Below are positions 5,253 to 7,861 of a DNA stretch of 7,861 nucleotides, piece after piece. The notes beneath the pieces are model-generated. The model made no database searches. It saw only the letters and a list, made by a program, of their open reading frames with translations, and had not been told where the DNA came from. Every line of letters starts with the position of its first letter. Position 1 is the stretch's first letter. The translations under genes were made by a program, and so were the position numbers. This DNA comes from an uncultured Bacteroidota bacterium (GTDB taxonomy: Bacteria > Bacteroidota > Bacteroidia > Flavobacteriales > Flavobacteriaceae): positions 1 through 7,861 of the forward strand of contig CAISUR010000037.1 of the NCBI GenBank assembly GCA_903888655.1, written 5' to 3'.

Positions 5253-6701
5253 ATGATCAACAACACCCTATACGAAAAAGAACTTGCTTTTCAAGCTGAC
5301 AGGCGTAAAGCTGGAGTAGAATTTATTAAAATCATTAGTGATTTATGGTATGACAAGTCTATTGAATTAGTATTTTTTAGAAATCAATTAATTGACCGAA
5401 ACGTCAGTGATATCATGAACTTGCATGAGTATGCTGGAGAATTTGTTCAAAAGCCAATAAATGTCTTTGATTCTGTTGAAATTGCTCGCGCTATTTTAAA
5501 TTTGGATTTACCTCCTGCCCGAGTTGATATTGGAAAACTAACGTATGAATACCATTTAGAAGACAATAAATATAATGATGCACGAGCATTTGTTATCGAT
5601 AAATTGAAAGAAGCAAAAAATTCTGAAGAAATCAAGCCAAAAGATGTGGTACTTTATGGTTTTGGTAGAATTGGACGTCTTTTAGCTCGTGAAATGATGA
5701 GTAAAATCGGAAAAGGACAACAACTTCGATTAAGAGCCATTGTTACTCGAGATAAAAATGACGCCGTATCACTAGAAAAAAGAGCTTCTCTTTTACGTTA
5801 TGATTCTGTTCATGGAGATTTTGAAGGTTCTGTTACGGCAGATGCTGAAAACAATGCTTTGATTATTAATGGAACAACAGTTCATATTATTACAGCGAAT
5901 GCTCCCGAAGAAATTGATTATACAACATTTGGAATTGAAGATGCTTTAGTGATCGATAATACGGGAGCTTTTACAACAGAAGAAGCATTAAAAAGACATT
6001 TAACTTCCAAAGGCGTTGACAAAGTATTGTTGACCGCCCCAGGCAAAGGAGTTCCCAACATTGTTTATGGTGTAAATCACAATGATTATAATCCAGATGA
6101 AGTTAGTATTTTTTCTGCTGCTTCTTGCACCACGAATGCCATTACTCCTATTTTAAAAGCTGTTGAAGATACACTTGGAGTCGTAAAAGGACATTTAGAA
6201 ACAATTCATGCGTATACCAATGACCAAAATTTAGTCGATAATATGCATAAAAAATACCGTCGTGGAAGAGCTGCTGCTTTAAACATGGTAATTACTGAAA
6301 CCGGAGCAGGAAGCGCGGTAGCAAAGGCATTACCAAATCTAGCAGGTAAATTAACCTCAAATGCTATTCGTGTACCAGTTCCAAATGGTTCATTAGTGGT
6401 ATTAAATTTAGAAGTTGACAAAATAACTTCTGTTGAAGAAGTGAACAACATCATGAAGCATTACGCGCTTGAAGGTGAACTAGTAGAACAAATAAAATAT
6501 TCATTAAATAATGAATTAGTTTCTTCGGACATTGTAGGAACATCAGCTCCATCAATTTATGATAGCAATGCAACGATTGTTTCTGGAGATGGAAAAAATA
6601 TTGTTTTATATGTATGGTACGACAACGAATATGGATATAGTCATCAAGTAATACGATTAGCAAAATACATAGCCAAAGTAAGAAGATATACTTATTACTA
6701 G
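5253..6701 (+). CDS. Glyceraldehyde-3-phosphate dehydrogenase, N-terminally extended Bacteroidota type
   Basis: GAPDH interconverts glyceraldehyde 3-phosphate and 1,3-bisphosphoglycerate in cytoplasmic glycolysis and gluconeogenesis. The core (about residues 130-475) carries the Rossmann motif YGFGRIGR (135-142), the catalytic C292 in SAASCTTN (288-295), the general base H319 in ETIHAYTNDQ (316-325), RRGRAAALN (336-344) and WYDNEYGYS (455-463) with the nicotinamide-contacting N458. The protein has 482 residues against about 335 for classical GapA; the extra roughly 130 residues are an alpha-helical-looking N-terminal extension with no catalytic motif I recognise. Such long forms are known in Flavobacteriia, where a short GAPDH often coexists. 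The residue in the place of the NAD-selective Asp at the end of the second beta-strand seems to be T165 or R166, so NADP use is conceivable, but the alignment there is uncertain. A perfect -7 box precedes it. The gene ends with tandem TAG TAG stops and a strong hairpin. I cannot tell gapA from gapB. Confidence 0.95.
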   Translation: MINNTLYEKELAFQADRRKAGVEFIKIISDLWYDKSIELVFFRNQLIDRNVSDIMNLHEYAGEFVQKPINVFDSVEIARAILNLDLPPARVDIGKLTYEYHLEDNKYNDARAFVIDKLKEAKNSEEIKPKDVVLYGFGRIGRLLAREMMSKIGKGQQLRLRAIVTRDKNDAVSLEKRASLLRYDSVHGDFEGSVTADAENNALIINGTTVHIITANAPEEIDYTTFGIEDALVIDNTGAFTTEEALKRHLTSKGVDKVLLTAPGKGVPNIVYGVNHNDYNPDEVSIFSAASCTTNAITPILKAVEDTLGVVKGHLETIHAYTNDQNLVDNMHKKYRRGRAAALNMVITETGAGSAVAKALPNLAGKLTSNAIRVPVPNGSLVVLNLEVDKITSVEEVNNIMKHYALEGELVEQIKYSLNNELVSSDIVGTSAPSIYDSNATIVSGDGKNIVLYVWYDNEYGYSHQVIRLAKYIAKVRRYTYY

Positions 6702-6721
6702 TAGTTACTGATGCTATCCCC

Positions 6722-6764
6722 AAAAATCCGCTTTTTTCTTTAATAAAGAATTAAGCGGATTTTT
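6722..6764 (+). terminator. Long hairpin terminator after the GAPDH gene
   Basis: AAAAATCCGCTT at 6722-6733 and AAGCGGATTTTT at 6753-6764 form a perfect 12-bp stem. Above a 2x2 internal loop, TTCTTT (6736-6741) pairs with AAAGAA (6745-6750) around a 3-base AAT loop. The 5' A tract and 3' T tract would allow it to work in both directions. It starts 20 bases after the GAPDH stop codon and separates that gene from the small secreted protein genes. Confidence 0.88.
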
Positions 6765-6813
6765 AAATTAAGATTAATTATTTTTTTTACTTTTATATAC
6801 TATAACAATCACG

Positions 6814-6838
6814 TGAATTTGTAGTTTTTAACCTATCC
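6814..6838 (+). promoter_or_regulatory. Start-proximal sequence shared by the paralogous pair, copy 1, with possible -7 box
   Basis: TTTTTAACCTATCC runs into the ATG at 6839. The second paralogue has AATTTAACCTACACT before its ATG, so TTTAACCTA is conserved at nearly the same distance. TGAATTTG (6814-6821) and TAGTTTTT (6822-6829) each differ from TAnnTTTG at one position. No TTG -33 element is obvious at the expected distance, so the promoter call is weak; the shared sequence itself is directly visible. Confidence 0.3.
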
Positions 6839-7231
6839 ATGAAAAAAACAACGATTTTAGTATTCTTACTTATATTTCAGTTTGTTTCATCACAAGAGAA
6901 CAAAGAGAAAAATAATGTCATTACGACCTACAAATATGGTCATAATGGAATGGAATATATTGTTACTTCAAATAAAGAAACCGTTGTTGTGAGCACATTT
7001 AATTCTAAAAAAGATATTAAATCCGAAATTGCTCAAAAAATTTATGATTTCTACAAAAACAACAAAGAAGTTAAGACACTAAATTTATTGACTATAAATG
7101 GCGAAGTTGCTAAAGTTACCGGAAAATACATAGTCACAAAAAAAGGAAAATTGATTGCCGTTAATTTTTATTATCAAAAAATAGAATGGAATAACGGACG
7201 TATTGAGCTTTACAAAAAAAATATTGGATAA
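6839..7231 (+). CDS. Small secreted protein, first of a tandem paralogous pair, unknown function
   Basis: The protein has 130 residues, and residues 1-19 form a clear signal peptide (MKK, a hydrophobic run, then VSSQ), so the mature form of about 110 residues should be periplasmic, outer-membrane-associated or secreted. I recognise no family. Blocks shared with the next gene are YKYGHNGMEYIVTSN (31-45), STFNS (52-56) and NFYYQKIEWNNGRIELY (109-125), in the same order and with similar spacing. The mature part is Lys- and Asn-rich, has no cysteine and looks like alternating beta-strands around one amphipathic helix (about 59-74, KDIKSEIAQKIYDFYK). No membrane segment or lipobox is present. It begins at ATG and has no Shine-Dalgarno sequence. 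It lies between the GAPDH terminator and its paralogue, 205 bases away. Possible -7 boxes upstream are TGAATTTG at 6814-6821 and TAGTTTTT at 6822-6829; neither is perfect. Confidence 0.8.
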   Translation: MKKTTILVFLLIFQFVSSQENKEKNNVITTYKYGHNGMEYIVTSNKETVVVSTFNSKKDIKSEIAQKIYDFYKNNKEVKTLNLLTINGEVAKVTGKYIVTKKGKLIAVNFYYQKIEWNNGRIELYKKNIG

Positions 7232-7419
7232 TCTTTATTGTTACTCTAAACAAAAACATATTTTTATAAAAATGTAAGATTTATTCTTTATAAAAAATAA
7301 ATTTAGTGCATTTTAACGATTTTATTTGTATTTTAATCTTTTACTAATTAATATTACACAACAAAATACGAATTAGTTCACTTTAATTAACGCCTAGATA
7401 TTTTCCCCAAATCTATCTA
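7232..7419. other. AT-rich spacer between the paralogous genes, no gene seen
   Basis: I find no open frame with coding character in this stretch. It contains AT-only inverted repeats: TTTTTATAAAAA at 7261-7272 (flanked by ACAT and ATGT) and ATTTATT at 7279-7285 against AATAAAT at 7296-7302. Neither is followed by a T run, so I do not call a terminator. TTTATTTG at 7321-7328 differs from the -7 consensus at one position but lies over 100 bases before the next ATG and lacks a -33 element. Confidence 0.5.
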
Positions 7420-7436
7420 TAAATTTAACCTACACT
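7420..7436 (+). promoter_or_regulatory. Start-proximal sequence shared by the paralogous pair, copy 2, with possible -7 box
   Basis: TAAATTTA at 7420-7427 differs from TAnnTTTG only in its last base and is followed by ACCTACACT before the ATG at 7437. The equivalent position in the first paralogue is TAGTTTTT followed by AACCTATCC. If this is the -7 box, the leader would be only a few bases long, so it may instead be a conserved translation-initiation region. Confidence 0.3.
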
Positions 7437-7847
7437 ATGAGAAAAATTATTTTTATCGTATTATTATCTACCCTTTGTATTCAAGCACAAAATATAAAAC
7501 GTATTGAAGAATACCACTACGGAAAAAATGGAATTGAATATATCGCAAAAAGTAATAGTGGAAAGACTATTATTATCAGTACGTTCAATTCTAGACCGAC
7601 AATCAATAATGAGGTTGCCATAAATCTATTTAATTATTTTAGAGAAAAAGCCCCAAAAAATGGTGACAAAATTACTATTCTGGTAAGCGATGCTGCCGTT
7701 AATGGTACTTGCGAAATTAAGGTAAAAGACAATCTTACTTCTGTTGAATTTTATTATGAAACTGTTGAATGGAAAAATGGGCTAACAGAAGTATACGTAA
7801 ATCCAGGATTTAATAATAATAGCGCGTTAACAAATAGCGATGATTAG
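7437..7847 (+). CDS. Small secreted protein, second of a tandem paralogous pair, unknown function
   Basis: The protein has 136 residues, and residues 1-18 form a signal peptide (MRK, a hydrophobic run, then IQAQ). C14 sits inside the hydrophobic run in STLC context, not a lipobox, so lipidation is unlikely. Blocks shared with the upstream gene are YHYGKNGIEYIAKSN (26-40), STFNS (48-52) and EFYYETVEWKNGLTEVY (104-120). The middle part differs more and includes one cysteine (C92) absent from its neighbour. A C-terminal tail at about 121-136 is rich in Asn and Ser (GFNNNSALTNSDD), lacks a counterpart in the first copy and may be flexible. The two genes most simply arose by tandem duplication and then diverged, since the signal peptide and block order are kept. 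It matches no family I know. The stop is TAG, 14 bases before the window ends, so any further copy downstream cannot be seen. Confidence 0.8.
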   Translation: MRKIIFIVLLSTLCIQAQNIKRIEEYHYGKNGIEYIAKSNSGKTIIISTFNSRPTINNEVAINLFNYFREKAPKNGDKITILVSDAAVNGTCEIKVKDNLTSVEFYYETVEWKNGLTEVYVNPGFNNNSALTNSDD

Positions 7848-7861
7848 AGGATTTTATTGAA

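Noticed and set aside
6206..6723. Open minus-strand frames opposite the GAPDH gene (6206-6454 and 6451-6723)
   Set aside because: They lie antisense to well-conserved GAPDH core codons, have no recognisable domain, and the second runs into the sequence just before the terminator. They are shadows of the coding strand.
7256..7302. Inverted repeats as a terminator after the first paralogue
   Set aside because: Both stems are almost purely A-T, one has essentially no loop, and neither is followed by a T run. Such palindromes are common by chance in this AT-rich DNA.
7437..7500. Lipoprotein signal in the second paralogue (STLC at residues 11-14)
   Set aside because: Position -1 before Cys is Leu, not Gly, Ala or Ser, and the Cys lies within the hydrophobic core followed by a normal IQAQ cleavage region.
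1..7861. Mobile element, CRISPR array, phage defence system or tRNA gene
   Set aside because: Every gene in 42-6701 except the 68-residue membrane protein belongs to a recognised family, and none is a transposase, recombinase, cas, nuclease or toxin-antitoxin gene; no regularly spaced repeats of CRISPR size or tRNA-like cloverleaf was seen.

Overview
The window looks like an ordinary chromosomal segment from a member of the Bacteroidota, most likely a Flavobacterium-like species of the Flavobacteriaceae. The evidence is high AT content, translation starts without a Shine-Dalgarno sequence, promoter -7 boxes of the TAnnTTTG type, a GAPDH of about 480 residues with a long N-terminal extension, and secreted proteins whose signal peptides end in SQ or AQ. 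I see no insertion sequence, phage gene, CRISPR array, tRNA or rRNA.

Minus strand, 3548 down to 42: five closely spaced genes read leftwards and probably form one operon: dapF (diaminopimelate epimerase), a 68-residue two-helix membrane protein of unknown function, a GNAT N-acetyltransferase, mltG (endolytic peptidoglycan transglycosylase) and a secreted DUF2279/YfiM-like protein. Gaps are 3, 16, 11 and 3 bases. The two recognisable anchors concern peptidoglycan: DapF makes the meso-diaminopimelate of the stem peptide and MltG cuts nascent glycan strands. mltG and the DUF2279 gene both appear to start at TTG.

Divergent control region, 3549-3679: it carries a perfect -7 box facing dapF, a weaker promoter facing the protease gene, and three GTTAAA repeats spaced about one helical turn apart.

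Plus strand, 3680-6701: a DegP/DegQ (HtrA) envelope serine protease with the full His-Asp-Ser triad, followed by a hairpin terminator, then a separately promoted N-terminally extended GAPDH with its own long hairpin terminator.

Plus strand, 6839-7847: two tandem, clearly paralogous small secreted proteins (130 and 136 residues) that I cannot assign to a named family. They share the blocks YGxNGxEYI..SN, STFNS and FYY...EW.NG and a similar sequence just upstream of their start codons. This pair is the least explained part of the window and the best candidate for something undescribed. Nothing here amounts to a demonstrable new multi-gene system.
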